A stretch of 64,000 nucleotides of DNA. It comes from Endobacterium cereale (GTDB lineage: Bacteria > Pseudomonadota > Alphaproteobacteria > Rhizobiales > Rhizobiaceae). Numbering within the stretch: position 1 is the first letter of the stretch; each line of letters begins with the position of its first letter. This document shows, in pieces, positions 1 through 7,596 of the stretch. Location: positions 62,001 through 126,000 of the forward strand of contig NZ_WIXI01000045.1 in NCBI RefSeq assembly GCF_009617585.1, in the 5' to 3' direction. The notes beneath the pieces are model-generated. The model ran no database searches. It worked only from the letters and a program-made list of their open reading frames with translations, and had not been told where the DNA came from. The translations under genes and the position numbers were made by a program.

Positions 1-2
1 CA

Positions 3-266
3 GTGCGCGAAGCGATCCGCGAAAAGGGCACGCCCTATGCCGATCTCGGCCTCGGCGACCCGGTCCTCTCCGACGATGCCCTTCTCGACGCCATGCTGCA
101 AAACCCGATCCTCATCAACCGCCCCTTCGTGGTGACGGAGCTGGGCACACGCCTCGCCCGCCCCTCCGAGCTGGTGCTGGATATTTTGCCGGACACCCAC
201 AAGGGGCCGTTTTCGAAAGAGGATGGGGAAGAGGTGATCGGCGCGGATGGGAAAAGGCTGCGGTAG
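3..266 (+). CDS. arsC: Arsenate reductase (glutaredoxin-type), C-terminal part, cut by window edge
   Basis: The 87 visible residues are the C-terminal part of an ArsC-family arsenate reductase. The family signature ILINRPFVV is visible around residues 36-44, followed by the usual RPSE...VLDIL segment and a KEDGE tail. The enzyme reduces arsenate to arsenite in the cytoplasm using glutathione/glutaredoxin. The catalytic Cys lies upstream, outside the window, so activity cannot be judged. The codon at position 3 is GTG but is unlikely to be the real start, because the family is about 115-140 residues long. The gene converges on the HicB-like remnant, with a hairpin between them. Confidence 0.88.
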   Translation: MREAIREKGTPYADLGLGDPVLSDDALLDAMLQNPILINRPFVVTELGTRLARPSELVLDILPDTHKGPFSKEDGEEVIGADGKRLR

Positions 267-274
267 AGAGCATG

Positions 275-308
275 ACGGGAGACTGCAGTTCTGACTGCGA
301 TCTCCCGT
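275..308. terminator. Hairpin between convergent genes
   Basis: Two perfect 8-base arms (275-282 and 301-308) enclose a second stem (285-289 with 294-298) and a 4-base loop. The hairpin fills the space between the arsC stop and the stop codon of the opposing gene. There is no T-run on either side, so it may slow transcription or protect mRNA ends rather than act as a classical intrinsic terminator. Confidence 0.45.
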
Positions 309-536
309 TCATCCGGCGGCCTCAAGACCGATGACGAGCCGGTTGCCCATCGCCGATATTGCGGCTTCAAGCGTGGCAATATCGGTGCCATGCATAGGGT
401 CCAGAATTCTGCGGACCTGCTTTTCATCCTTGCCCAGACGACGGGCAAGTTCGGTTCGGGTGAGGCCCGCACCCTCGAAGGTTTCCAGATCGGACGCATC
501 TGTGCGACTGGCAATATCAATCGGAGATCGCAACAC
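309..536 (-). CDS. HicB-like antitoxin C-terminal DNA-binding domain, probably a remnant
   Basis: This 75-residue product starts at a GTG. It contains a helix-turn-helix resembling the C-terminal domain of HicB antitoxins: ELARRLGKDEKQVRRILDP (residues 29-47), then an IATLEAAISAMGNRL segment. Full HicB proteins are roughly 110-140 residues, with an N-terminal partial RNase H-like domain that is absent here; no toxin (HicA) gene is adjacent. It overlaps the end of the upstream small gene by 20 bases in another frame. I infer the regulatory half of a decayed HicAB module, possibly retained as a small DNA-binding protein. It could also be a complete short HTH protein. Confidence 0.55.
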   Translation of the reverse strand: MLRSPIDIASRTDASDLETFEGAGLTRTELARRLGKDEKQVRRILDPMHGTDIATLEAAISAMGNRLVIGLEAAG

Positions 537-915
537 CGGTAGGCATCACGCTGATCGCTAACGGCCGAAACGACAGCACGACAAACTTCTGGCGACCGAC
601 ATCGCGAAAATCGTGCAGGAAAAACGCCAGTTCCCAAACATCGCAGTCAGTCCCACTCGGCCCCAGACGTGAAATTTCGCCATCCTGCCCCGCAGCAAAA
701 CCGCTGAACGGTGGCGCAACACCGCCCGCATCCAGCGCAATCGCAATGCGCATACCCAGTTGCACATCACCAAACCGGCACAAGTCAGCATCCGGCTGGT
801 TCAGCGCCAGAACTTCGGTCGAAAGCATCATGATGGCGTCATCGATCGCATAATCGACCAATGTACCGCCACCAAACGCGAAGCCGCGCAAAGCATCGAT
901 CGGCGAAATACTCAC
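517..915 (-). CDS. Hypothetical protein, translationally coupled to selO
   Basis: I do not recognise this 132-residue protein. I chose the GTG at 915 because it overlaps the selO stop codon as GTGA, a typical coupling arrangement; an in-frame TTG at 924 is the alternative. The product has no signal peptide or clear membrane helix. It is fairly hydrophobic with short strand-like segments, such as FGDVQLGMRIAIALDAGG and KFVVLSFRPLAI. The position suggests co-expression with SelO, but no function can be assigned. The coding status is plausible rather than certain. Confidence 0.5.
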   Translation of the reverse strand: MSISPIDALRGFAFGGGTLVDYAIDDAIMMLSTEVLALNQPDADLCRFGDVQLGMRIAIALDAGGVAPPFSGFAAGQDGEISRLGPSGTDCDVWELAFFLHDFRDVGRQKFVVLSFRPLAISVMPTGVAISD

Positions 916-2414
916 GTCCCGCAAAACGTCCGCAACACCCGCTGATCCACAGTCGGCGGCGCCATCAGGTCGGCAAATTCCGGCTGGTCCTCATAGGGCT
1001 TTTCCAACGCCTTGGTCAGCCGCTCGAAAAAGCTGAAATCGCCGTAATTGCCCGCCGCGATCGCTTCTTCGATCCGGTGGTTACGGGCAATGATCGCCGG
1101 GTTTTTCGCGCGCATCGCCGCCCGCTGCGTCTCCGTACCACGCCCATCCCGCTCCAGCCTCTGCCGCCATTGCACCAGCCATGCCACTGCTGACGCCTTG
1201 ACCGTCACACCGGCCTCCATCGGCGCATCCGAAAAACCATCCAGAAACGCCGCATCACCTTCCGGCGTCACCGCATCGGCCAGCCGTCGAAACGCCAGCG
1301 TAAAATCCGCTTCGCCCTTGTGCATGACGGCAAGCAGCCCCTGCACCAGTTCGCCATCACCTTCCTCGTGGCCCGACAAACCGATCTTCTCTGAAAACTC
1401 GGCAAGCCACGCGGCCTGAAACCGTTCGCCAAAATCCTTCAGCATATCATTGGCGGCCTCCACCGCCTTCTCCTCGTCGGCATCCAGCAATGGCAGCAGG
1501 CATTCGGCCAGCCGCGCGATATTCCACTGGGCGATGCCCGGCTGGTTGCGATAGGCATATCGCCCCTGCGCATCGATCGAGGAAAACACTTTCGTCGGGT
1601 CATATTCGTCGAGAAAGGCACAAGGCCCGAAATCGATCGTTTCGCCCGAGATCGTCATGTTGTCGGTGTTCATCACCCCATGGATAAAACCGACACCGAG
1701 CCAACGCGCCACAAGCTGCGCCTGCCGGATCGCCACCTGCTGCAAAAGCGCAAGATACGGGTTCTCCTGCGTTTTCAGGTCCGGATAATGCCGCTCGATC
1801 ACATAATCGGCCAAAACCTTGATGCCGTCCGTGTCACCTCGCGCGGCAAGATATTGGAACGTGCCGATGCGCACATGGCTCGCCGCCACGCGCACGAAAA
1901 CCGCGCCCTGCTGCGGCGTCTCGCGATAGACAGCCTCGCCGGTCGCCACCGCTGCCAGCGCCCGTGTTGCCGGAATGCCGAGTGCCGCAAATGCTTCGGA
2001 AACGATATATTCCCTGAGCACCGGCCCAAGCGCCGCACGCCCGTCACCCCGCCGTGAAAACGGTGTCGGCCCCGCGCCCTTCAGCTGGATGTCGCGGCGT
2101 TTGCCGTTCACGTCGATCACTTCGCCCAGCAGGATCGCGCGTCCGTCGCCCAGCTGCGGCACGAAATTGCCGAACTGGTGGCCGGCATAAGCCATGGCGA
2201 TCGGCTCGGCGCCCTGAGGCAGGACATTGCCGCCAAAGATCGCCGCCAGCCGGTTTTCATCGGCACCGGCTCCAAAACTCTCGTCATCCAGCCGCAGCTC
2301 GCGCGCCAGATCCTCGTTGAATTTCAGAAGCTTTGGCCCTTCCACCGCTTCGGGATAAACGGAGGCGTAAAACCGTTCCGGCAGGCGGGTATAGCTGTTG
2401 TCGAAATGGAACAT
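912..2414 (-). CDS. selO: Protein adenylyltransferase SelO (YdiU/UPF0061 family)
   Basis: SelO is a pseudokinase-fold enzyme that transfers AMP from ATP to Ser/Thr/Tyr residues of target proteins, linked to redox homeostasis. The 500-residue product shows the family core: QLGDGRAILLGEV (88-100), LKGAGPTPFSRRGDGRAALGP (111-131), RVAASHVRIGTFQYLA (175-190), then HGVMNTDNM with the metal-binding Asn/Asp near 249-252 and the DFG at 261-263. Lys112 lies in the LKGAGPTPFSR nucleotide-binding region. It ends in FCGT, the Cys at the third-last position occupying the site of selenocysteine in animal SelO. The ATG at 2414 is preceded by GGAGG, so a longer N-terminus is unnecessary. The next gene overlaps its stop. 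Confidence 0.93.
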   Translation of the reverse strand: MFHFDNSYTRLPERFYASVYPEAVEGPKLLKFNEDLARELRLDDESFGAGADENRLAAIFGGNVLPQGAEPIAMAYAGHQFGNFVPQLGDGRAILLGEVIDVNGKRRDIQLKGAGPTPFSRRGDGRAALGPVLREYIVSEAFAALGIPATRALAAVATGEAVYRETPQQGAVFVRVAASHVRIGTFQYLAARGDTDGIKVLADYVIERHYPDLKTQENPYLALLQQVAIRQAQLVARWLGVGFIHGVMNTDNMTISGETIDFGPCAFLDEYDPTKVFSSIDAQGRYAYRNQPGIAQWNIARLAECLLPLLDADEEKAVEAANDMLKDFGERFQAAWLAEFSEKIGLSGHEEGDGELVQGLLAVMHKGEADFTLAFRRLADAVTPEGDAAFLDGFSDAPMEAGVTVKASAVAWLVQWRQRLERDGRGTETQRAAMRAKNPAIIARNHRIEEAIAAGNYGDFSFFERLTKALEKPYEDQPEFADLMAPPTVDQRVLRTFCGT

Positions 2415-2593
2415 GAAAAACCTCCGGCGCGATCGATCGGCTCTCCCGAATATGGGAAATGCCGTGGCTTTCGCAACCACGCATGCCAGGCATCCAAAAC
2501 CGCATTCAGGTTTGGCTCATCCTGGTTTTGCCCATTTTGGCTTTGCCGGGCGCCGATCATCCCTATATGAAGCGGTCAAAAGCAGGAGCGCAT

Positions 2594-3016
2594 ATGGCCA
2601 GCCTCGAAACCATCATCGACGACTTTGCCTTTCTCGACGATTGGGAAGACCGTTACCGCTACGTCATCGAACTCGGCAAGGCGCTGCCGGACCTGCCCGA
2701 GGAGAAGCGCGACGCCCGTTACAAGGTCAACGGCTGCGCCAGCCAGGTCTGGCTCGTCAGCCATGTCGCCGATGATGCCGCAGACCCGGTCATGACCTTC
2801 GAGGGCGACAGCGACGCCCATATCGTGCGCGGCCTCGTCGCCATCGTGCTGGCCGTCTATTCCGGCAAAAAAGCATCGGAGATTTCCAAAACCGACGCGA
2901 TCGAAATCTTTGACCGCATCGGCCTTGTCGAAAACCTCTCCTCCCAGCGCGCCAACGGATTGCGCTCCATGGTCAAGCGCATTCGGGAAGAAGCTTTGGC
3001 GCTGGCCCCCGCTTGA
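2594..3016 (+). CDS. sufE: Cysteine desulfuration protein SufE
   Basis: SufE accepts persulfide sulfur from the cysteine desulfurase SufS and passes it to the Fe-S scaffold. The 140-residue protein has the usual length. The acceptor Cys48 sits in VNGCASQVWL, with the helical DDWEDRYRYVIELG segment near residues 14-28. The ATG at 2594 is preceded by AGGAG. A hairpin (3007-3012 with 3018-3023, stop codon in the loop, then TTT) could act as a weak terminator at the end of the gene. It is transcribed away from selO, about 180 bases apart. No other suf gene is nearby. Confidence 0.93.
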   Translation: MASLETIIDDFAFLDDWEDRYRYVIELGKALPDLPEEKRDARYKVNGCASQVWLVSHVADDAADPVMTFEGDSDAHIVRGLVAIVLAVYSGKKASEISKTDAIEIFDRIGLVENLSSQRANGLRSMVKRIREEALALAPA

Positions 3017-3407
3017 GGCGGGGTTTGAGATAGCGCCTATCCTCACGCGTGCGGCAGGGCGATTGCATTGAAATAAAGCTCCCCTACAAGCGCAAAGCTA
3101 CCGCATATGGAACCGCGAGGGAGCACCCAGCCGGCCTCCCCCCTTGAGGGGACGCGAAGAGCGGGTGGAGACCCGTGGCTCCAGTCCGACAGGACAGAGC
3201 GGAGGCCCCTGGCGCAAATGTCGCTTGTCTCATCTCAGCCGCACCATCGCTCATCCCCTCTCTCACCTTTCGGTCGAATCCCCCCAAGGGGCGAGATCGT
3301 AGGCAATACGCCGTCTCCCACCCGAGTGTTGACACCATCTCCCCCATCAAATGGGCAGAAGGATCTACATGCCCATAGCTTGCCGTATGCGCAGGGAAGC
3401 AATCACC
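3017..3407. other. Intergenic region of about 390 bases with pyrimidine-rich hairpin blocks
   Basis: I see no convincing gene here. The stretch holds several short G/C-run hairpins: CCCCCCTTGAGGGG near 3137-3150, CCCCCCAAGGGG near 3281-3292, and CTCCCCCATCAAATGGG near 3341-3357. There is also a segment around 3180-3210 resembling the CCGACAGGACAGAG motif of degenerate intergenic repeats in rhizobia. I cannot compare it with other genome copies, so the repeat identity is an inference. Confidence 0.4.
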
Positions 3408-4220
3408 TCACATCCGCGGCCGAAAATCGCCATCGCCCCAATGATGCCGTCGCCTGCCCTCCGCCACCGGCGGCGCGTAGTGCCGGGCAAGTGCCAGTAA
3501 CGCCGCCCTCAGCATCAGCTTGGCAGACCGCGCCGGCCAAGACCTTTCACGCTCCACCACTTCCAGCCCTTTCGAAAAACAGCAGACATCCATCGCGACG
3601 CCGGAAAGCTCCGGCCCCATCGCCTCCACCGCCCGGGCAAAGCGGTCACGCGCGGCCATGGCGCTATCGCTGATCTCGGTCCCGCCTGCCCCGCGCCTAC
3701 CACCGCCGGTCTCCAGCCGCGGCTCCCAGGAGGCGGTGATCCGTGGCTGCATCTGCGCGCGGGTGAAGTCGGCGGCCAGCCGTTCGCCCGCATCAAACGC
3801 TGCAACGGACAGGAACGGCTCGCCGCCGCGATCCTTCAACCTTGCCAGAGGTGCCAGCGGCGATTCCTTCAGGTTGCGGCTCACCCTCTGCCGCGCTCCT
3901 TCCACCAGCGCCGTCTCTTCCACCATGTCGCGATGCTGGCCGGCAAACTCCGCCTCGCCATCCGCGAGCGCCCGGCGCAGAAACGCCGAGGCAGCAGGTG
4001 TTGCCGCAATGGTTTGGTCGCGGCGCATAACCAGCCCGCGCGACACGCCAAAAGCCAGCATGGCGGGATTGAAATCCGCCCCCTCACCCTGCCGTTCAAG
4101 CCGCACCGCCCTCATGTTCTCGGCCACGATCCGGCACTCACCGCGCAACAGCATGCGCAACAGTTTCAAAAGCGCCTTTCGGCCGGCTTTTTCGCCCGTT
4201 TTCTCCGTATGATCAGGCAT
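3408..4220 (-). CDS. DUF6456 domain-containing protein
   Basis: This 270-residue protein resembles the alphaproteobacterial DUF6456 family in its C-terminal half: SPLAPLARLKDRGG, then ERLAADFTRAQMQPRITASWEP, and a helical SAMAARDRFARAVEAMGPELSGVAMDVCC region ending in a basic tail. The N-terminal part (about residues 15-60) looks like a helical DNA-binding region. The ATG at 4220 overlaps the stop region of the upstream DnaA-domain gene by 8 bases, so the two are probably translated together. Its function is unknown to me; the pairing suggests a role in DNA binding or transcription. Confidence 0.75.
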   Translation of the reverse strand: MPDHTEKTGEKAGRKALLKLLRMLLRGECRIVAENMRAVRLERQGEGADFNPAMLAFGVSRGLVMRRDQTIAATPAASAFLRRALADGEAEFAGQHRDMVEETALVEGARQRVSRNLKESPLAPLARLKDRGGEPFLSVAAFDAGERLAADFTRAQMQPRITASWEPRLETGGGRRGAGGTEISDSAMAARDRFARAVEAMGPELSGVAMDVCCFSKGLEVVERERSWPARSAKLMLRAALLALARHYAPPVAEGRRRHHWGDGDFRPRM

Positions 4221-4623
4221 AAGCCACCTCCTCCATGCGCCCGAAAGCCGCCAGCGCCATGCGCTCCACACAGGCGACAAACGCGTCGAACAACGGATCG
4301 TCGCGGCGGTCCTCGGTCAGATGGCATGCATGGCTGACGGTCGAGCGGTCCCGCCCGCAGGCATCGGCGATACCGCCCATCGGCATGCGCAGCGCCACAT
4401 GGCACACATACATGGCGATCTGACGCACATGGCAGGCGATCCGCCTCCTGTCGCGCAGTTCCGCCATCTGGCCGCTCGCCAGCACCAGCGCCTCCCACAC
4501 CAGAAGGCGCACGCCGCGGCAGATGCGCTTGAACGACACCCCGACCCACGCCGAACTTGGCGGCGGCAAAGGGGTTTGAACCGGGCATGTGCCGGTGATG
4601 CGAATGGAAAATTCCGTCTGCAT
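4213..4623 (-). CDS. DnaA domain IV-like helix-turn-helix protein
   Basis: The 136-residue product has a C-terminal domain like the origin-binding domain IV of DnaA: ACHVRQIAMYVCHVALRMP followed by the recognition segment CGRDRSTVSHACH (residues 88-100). It lacks the AAA+ ATPase of DnaA, so it cannot be the initiator itself. The N-terminal 50 residues are not recognisable. A GGGAG ribosome site precedes the ATG at 4623. It overlaps the DUF6456 gene by 8 bases. I infer a transcription factor or DnaA-box competitor; nothing in the sequence proves binding to DnaA boxes. Confidence 0.78.
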   Translation of the reverse strand: MQTEFSIRITGTCPVQTPLPPPSSAWVGVSFKRICRGVRLLVWEALVLASGQMAELRDRRRIACHVRQIAMYVCHVALRMPMGGIADACGRDRSTVSHACHLTEDRRDDPLFDAFVACVERMALAAFGRMEEVAYA

Positions 4624-4784
4624 GAATAGCTCCCATCAACACATAGGAATATATTCACATATCTATAACAGGCAATCGTAAAAAGGCAAATTCTACGATT
4701 CTGACCGCATCCTTTGATCTGCCTAGGATATTTCTATTTCCGATAAAAAATAAAGGATTATTTTCCTCATAAAAGTTCTGGTCA

Positions 4785-4821
4785 ATAAAAAACCGGGCTC
4801 GGATCGTTGGATCCTGCCCGG
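4785..4821 (-). terminator. Rho-independent terminator of mucR
   Basis: On the minus strand a hairpin (outer arms 4816-4821 and 4793-4798, inner arms 4810-4814 and 4801-4805) is followed by TTTTTTATT. It lies about 90 bases after the mucR stop codon, the expected position. Confidence 0.75.
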
Positions 4822-4909
4822 CATGTTCTTGTCTGCAAAAATGCAAAAGGCAACTCACAGGCCGGATCGCACCCCAGCGATCACGAACCCGCAACAGGCT
4901 TATTGCGTC

Positions 4910-5338
4910 TTATTTGGCGCGCTTGCGGCGCTGTCCGAGGCCCATTTCCTTGGCGAGGCGCGAACGCGCTTCGGCATAGGCCGGTGCAACCATCGGATAG
5001 TCTGCCGGCAGGCCCCACTTTTCGCGGTATTCTTCCGGCGTCATGTTGTAATGCGTCATCAGGTGACGCTTCAGCGACTTGAACTTCTGGCCGTCTTCCA
5101 GGCAGATCAGGTAATCGTCTTCGATAGACTTCCTGATCGGAACCGGCGGCTTCGGCTTTTCGACCGCAGCAGCAACGGGTGCCGGCGAAGACGTGTTGCT
5201 CAAAGCAGAATGCACGTCCGTGATCAGACCGGTGAGATCACCAACCTGAACAACATGATTGCTGACGTAGGCCGAGACGATATCCGCGGTCAATTCCACG
5301 AGAAGATCCTGGCCCTTGTCGGATAGGGTTTCTGTCAT
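4910..5338 (-). CDS. mucR: MucR/Ros family zinc-finger transcriptional regulator
   Basis: MucR/Ros proteins bind AT-rich DNA in an H-NS-like manner and control exopolysaccharide, motility and cell-cycle genes in rhizobia and relatives. The 142-residue protein has an N-terminal oligomerisation region (1-50), an Ala/Pro linker (about 51-70) and the prokaryotic zinc finger: [19 protein letters not shown] then [13 protein letters not shown]. It ends in [10 protein letters not shown]. The second zinc ligand position is Asp (C-x2-D) rather than Cys, a variation known in the family. The ATG at 5338 has an AGGAG site 8 bases upstream. A terminator lies at 4785-4821. Autoregulation from the AT-rich upstream region is likely but inferred. 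Confidence 0.93.
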   Translation of the reverse strand: MTETLSDKGQDLLVELTADIVSAYVSNHVVQVGDLTGLITDVHSALSNTSSPAPVAAAVEKPKPPVPIRKSIEDDYLICLEDGQKFKSLKRHLMTHYNMTPEEYREKWGLPADYPMVAPAYAEARSRLAKEMGLGQRRKRAK

Positions 5339-6043
5339 ACTAGTCTCCTGTTCCATCCATAGACAGCCGCGACAAGCGAACTGCCTTCGTAGAACGCGAT
5401 GGCCGCTTGTTATTGCATGCCGTGTCCGCAAGGACTGAGATCCACCCCTAGATCTCCAACAGGCAATAAAGCCATGCCACCTGAAATTGACAATGTCTCA
5501 GATTTTCCCTTCAGAGTAGAAGATCACCGGCCCATCCGAGAAAGACAACGGTAATAATCCGAATATACTGAGGGCAATCGAGAGTTAAATCAAATTCAGC
5601 GCTCTACTGACGAAGGAAGTAGCACTGTTTTTTGAGAAGTCCAATTGCATTTTGCAAATTTTGACTACAAACCAAGTCATCCTTCGTTTTTTTAGGCTTT
5701 ACTGAAAGAAAGACATGACCACGTATTCGCCAGCAATAGAAATGCGGCGAAATTCTGTCCTATTGGCGCGATTAATTCTGGTTAATTCGCTTAATATCGT
5801 GATTAATCAATGCGAAAGGCGCGCAACCACTCCCACGGGCGCCCTTACTCTCCCCGAGACGCCGTCCTACCCCGCTCAAACGTGACTGATTCGGCAAAGA
5901 CATGCACCATTTTTCGACACTTTTCCCCGGCCAGCCGGGGCGCGCCATTTCAGCGCGGTGCATTTTCTTGACAGCAAACATCAGCCTGCACTTTTCCACA
6001 GCGCCTGCCGTTCCTATCTAAAGTCAAAACGAAAGGAACCGGC
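5339..6043. other. Long AT-rich intergenic region between mucR and msrB
   Basis: About 700 bases without a convincing gene. The middle (roughly 5500-5815) is markedly AT-rich for this genome, with many T-N-A steps and short A/T tracts. It must contain the promoters of mucR (minus) and msrB (plus). Short inverted repeats are present, for example GAGATC/GATCTC near 5437-5456. A 75-codon open frame on the minus strand (5772-5999) has no recognisable content and I do not call it. The composition would suit MucR binding or a small RNA; neither can be shown from sequence alone. Confidence 0.5.
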
Positions 6044-6451
6044 ATGTCCGATGTCAAAGGCGGAAAAGTTGAGAAAAGCGAGGCGGAATGGCGCGAGCAG
6101 CTGACGCCGGAACAATATTACATCCTGCGTCAGGCGGGCACAGAACGCCCGTTTACCGGCCCCTATTGGGACAGCAAGGAAAAGGGTCTTTATCGCTGCG
6201 CCGCCTGCGATGAGCCGCTCTTCATCTCCGATACCAAGTTCGACAGCGGATGCGGCTGGCCGAGTTACTTTGCACCGGTGAAGGACGATGCTGTCATCGA
6301 GCTTCGCGATACTTCGCATGGCATGGTGCGCACAGAGATCCGTTGCGCCAATTGCAACGGCCATCTCGGCCACGTTTTCCCGGACGGCCCGCCGCCGACC
6401 GGTCTGCGTTACTGCATCAACGGCCATTCGATGGTTTTTGAACAGGCTTGA
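6044..6451 (+). CDS. msrB: Peptide-methionine (R)-S-oxide reductase MsrB
   Basis: MsrB repairs oxidised protein methionine (R-sulfoxide) using thioredoxin. The 135-residue protein is of full length. Zinc-binding pairs are Cys52/Cys55 (CAAC) and Cys101/Cys104 (CANC). The [14 protein letters not shown] motif (as SGCGWPSY, 68-75) and the catalytic Cys124 in [10 protein letters not shown] are present. Cys70 is a candidate resolving residue. The ATG at 6044 follows an AAAGGAACC ribosome site. It ends at a bidirectional terminator shared with prmB. Confidence 0.95.
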   Translation: MSDVKGGKVEKSEAEWREQLTPEQYYILRQAGTERPFTGPYWDSKEKGLYRCAACDEPLFISDTKFDSGCGWPSYFAPVKDDAVIELRDTSHGMVRTEIRCANCNGHLGHVFPDGPPPTGLRYCINGHSMVFEQA

Positions 6452-6470
6452 GATGCTTGAACAGGATACG

Positions 6471-6496
6471 AAAACGGCTCCTAATGGAGCCGTTTT
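6471..6496. terminator. Bidirectional terminator between msrB and prmB
   Basis: A perfect 11-base stem (6471-6481 with 6486-6496) with a TAAT loop ends in TTTT on both strands (GGAGCCGTTTT on each). It serves the convergent genes msrB and prmB. Confidence 0.88.
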
Positions 6497-6506
6497 TAAG
6501 TGATGT

Positions 6507-7418
6507 TTATTCGACGCCGAGTGCTTCAGCGGAAATCCAGAAAACCGCATCCTGCGATTCCGCCGTCTCCACCCAGAAGAAGTCCAGATGCGGATATTCT
6601 TCCTCGAGGATTTCGCGGCCCGAGCCGATCTCGCACAGCATGCCTCCCTCGGGATTGAGGTAATTGGCCGCGTCATCGAGGATTTTTCGAACCAGATCGA
6701 GACCATCCTCACCGCCATCATGCGCCATCGCCGGTTCGGCCTGATGTTCGGCCGGGAAACCAGCCATCGAGGCATGGTCGACATAGGGCGGGTTGGTGAT
6801 GATCAGGTCATAGGTCTTGCCGGCCAGCGGCGCGAAAAGATCACCCTTGTAGAGCGATACCTGCTCGGCCACTTCGTGATCGGTCACGTTGATCTTGGCG
6901 ACTTCCAGCGCCTCGCTTGAAAGATCGACGGCATCCACTTCCGCATTCGGGAAAAATTTTGCGGCAAGCACCGCAAGGCAGCCTGAACCGGTGCAGATAT
7001 CCACCGCGCTCGTCACCTGGAACGGATCGGGCAGGAAGGACGAGCCGTTTTCGCCGAGATATTCGGAAAACAGGATTTCGCCGATATGCGAACGCGGCAC
7101 GATCACCCGCTCGTCGACGAAGAAACGCACGCCCTGGATATAGGCGTGATTGGTGATGTAGGAGGTCGGCTTGCGGCTCGTGACGCGCAGATCGATGCGC
7201 TCGGCCAGCAATTGCCGTTCATGCGGCAGAACCCGGGCATCGAGAAACGGATCGAGCGTGTCGATCGGCAGGTTCAGACTGTCGAGCAGAAGGAAGGCGG
7301 CATCGTCACCGGCGGTCGTCGTGCCATGGCCGAACCCAAGCTCGGCGGCATTGAAGCGGGAGATCGCATAGCGCCAGTAATCGCGCAGCGTCACGAGTTC
7401 TGTTGTGATGTCGGCCAT
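6507..7418 (-). CDS. prmB: Ribosomal protein uL3 N5-glutamine methyltransferase PrmB
   Basis: PrmB methylates a glutamine of ribosomal protein L3 using S-adenosylmethionine. The 303-residue protein has an N-terminal helical substrate-binding domain (1-110), the SAM motif DICTGSGCLAV (140-150), an acidic loop end VDAVDLS and the catalytic NPPYVD (209-214) that binds the glutamine amide. Length and motif order fit PrmB/HemK, and the opening LRDYWRYAISRF is typical of PrmB rather than PrmC. It converges with msrB at a shared terminator. Confidence 0.93.
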   Translation of the reverse strand: MADITTELVTLRDYWRYAISRFNAAELGFGHGTTTAGDDAAFLLLDSLNLPIDTLDPFLDARVLPHERQLLAERIDLRVTSRKPTSYITNHAYIQGVRFFVDERVIVPRSHIGEILFSEYLGENGSSFLPDPFQVTSAVDICTGSGCLAVLAAKFFPNAEVDAVDLSSEALEVAKINVTDHEVAEQVSLYKGDLFAPLAGKTYDLIITNPPYVDHASMAGFPAEHQAEPAMAHDGGEDGLDLVRKILDDAANYLNPEGGMLCEIGSGREILEEEYPHLDFFWVETAESQDAVFWISAEALGVE

Positions 7419-7596
7419 GGTAGCGCGGTCTCTCGTTGGGGAATGACAAATGTTTTCTCGTCCTTCGCCATTGGAGGCTGGACGGAACCGGCATTAGAAT
7501 GGCAAGGGCCGCAAGGTCAACCGAAACTGCCACGAGTGATGTAACCGGTGATCTAACCTGTGACGGCCCTATGATCGGGATTTTGGATAAAAGCGC

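Noticed and set aside
3084..3350. An 88-codon minus-strand frame between sufE and the DUF6456 gene
   Set aside because: It overlaps the hairpin block and has no coding pattern; frames in such repeat regions are commonly mis-called.
4655..4894. A 79-codon minus-strand frame downstream of mucR
   Set aside because: It runs through the mucR terminator hairpin and has no recognisable content.
5772..5999. A 75-codon open frame on the minus strand upstream of msrB
   Set aside because: No protein-like pattern, no ribosome site seen, and it lies in an AT-rich region with promoters; probably chance.
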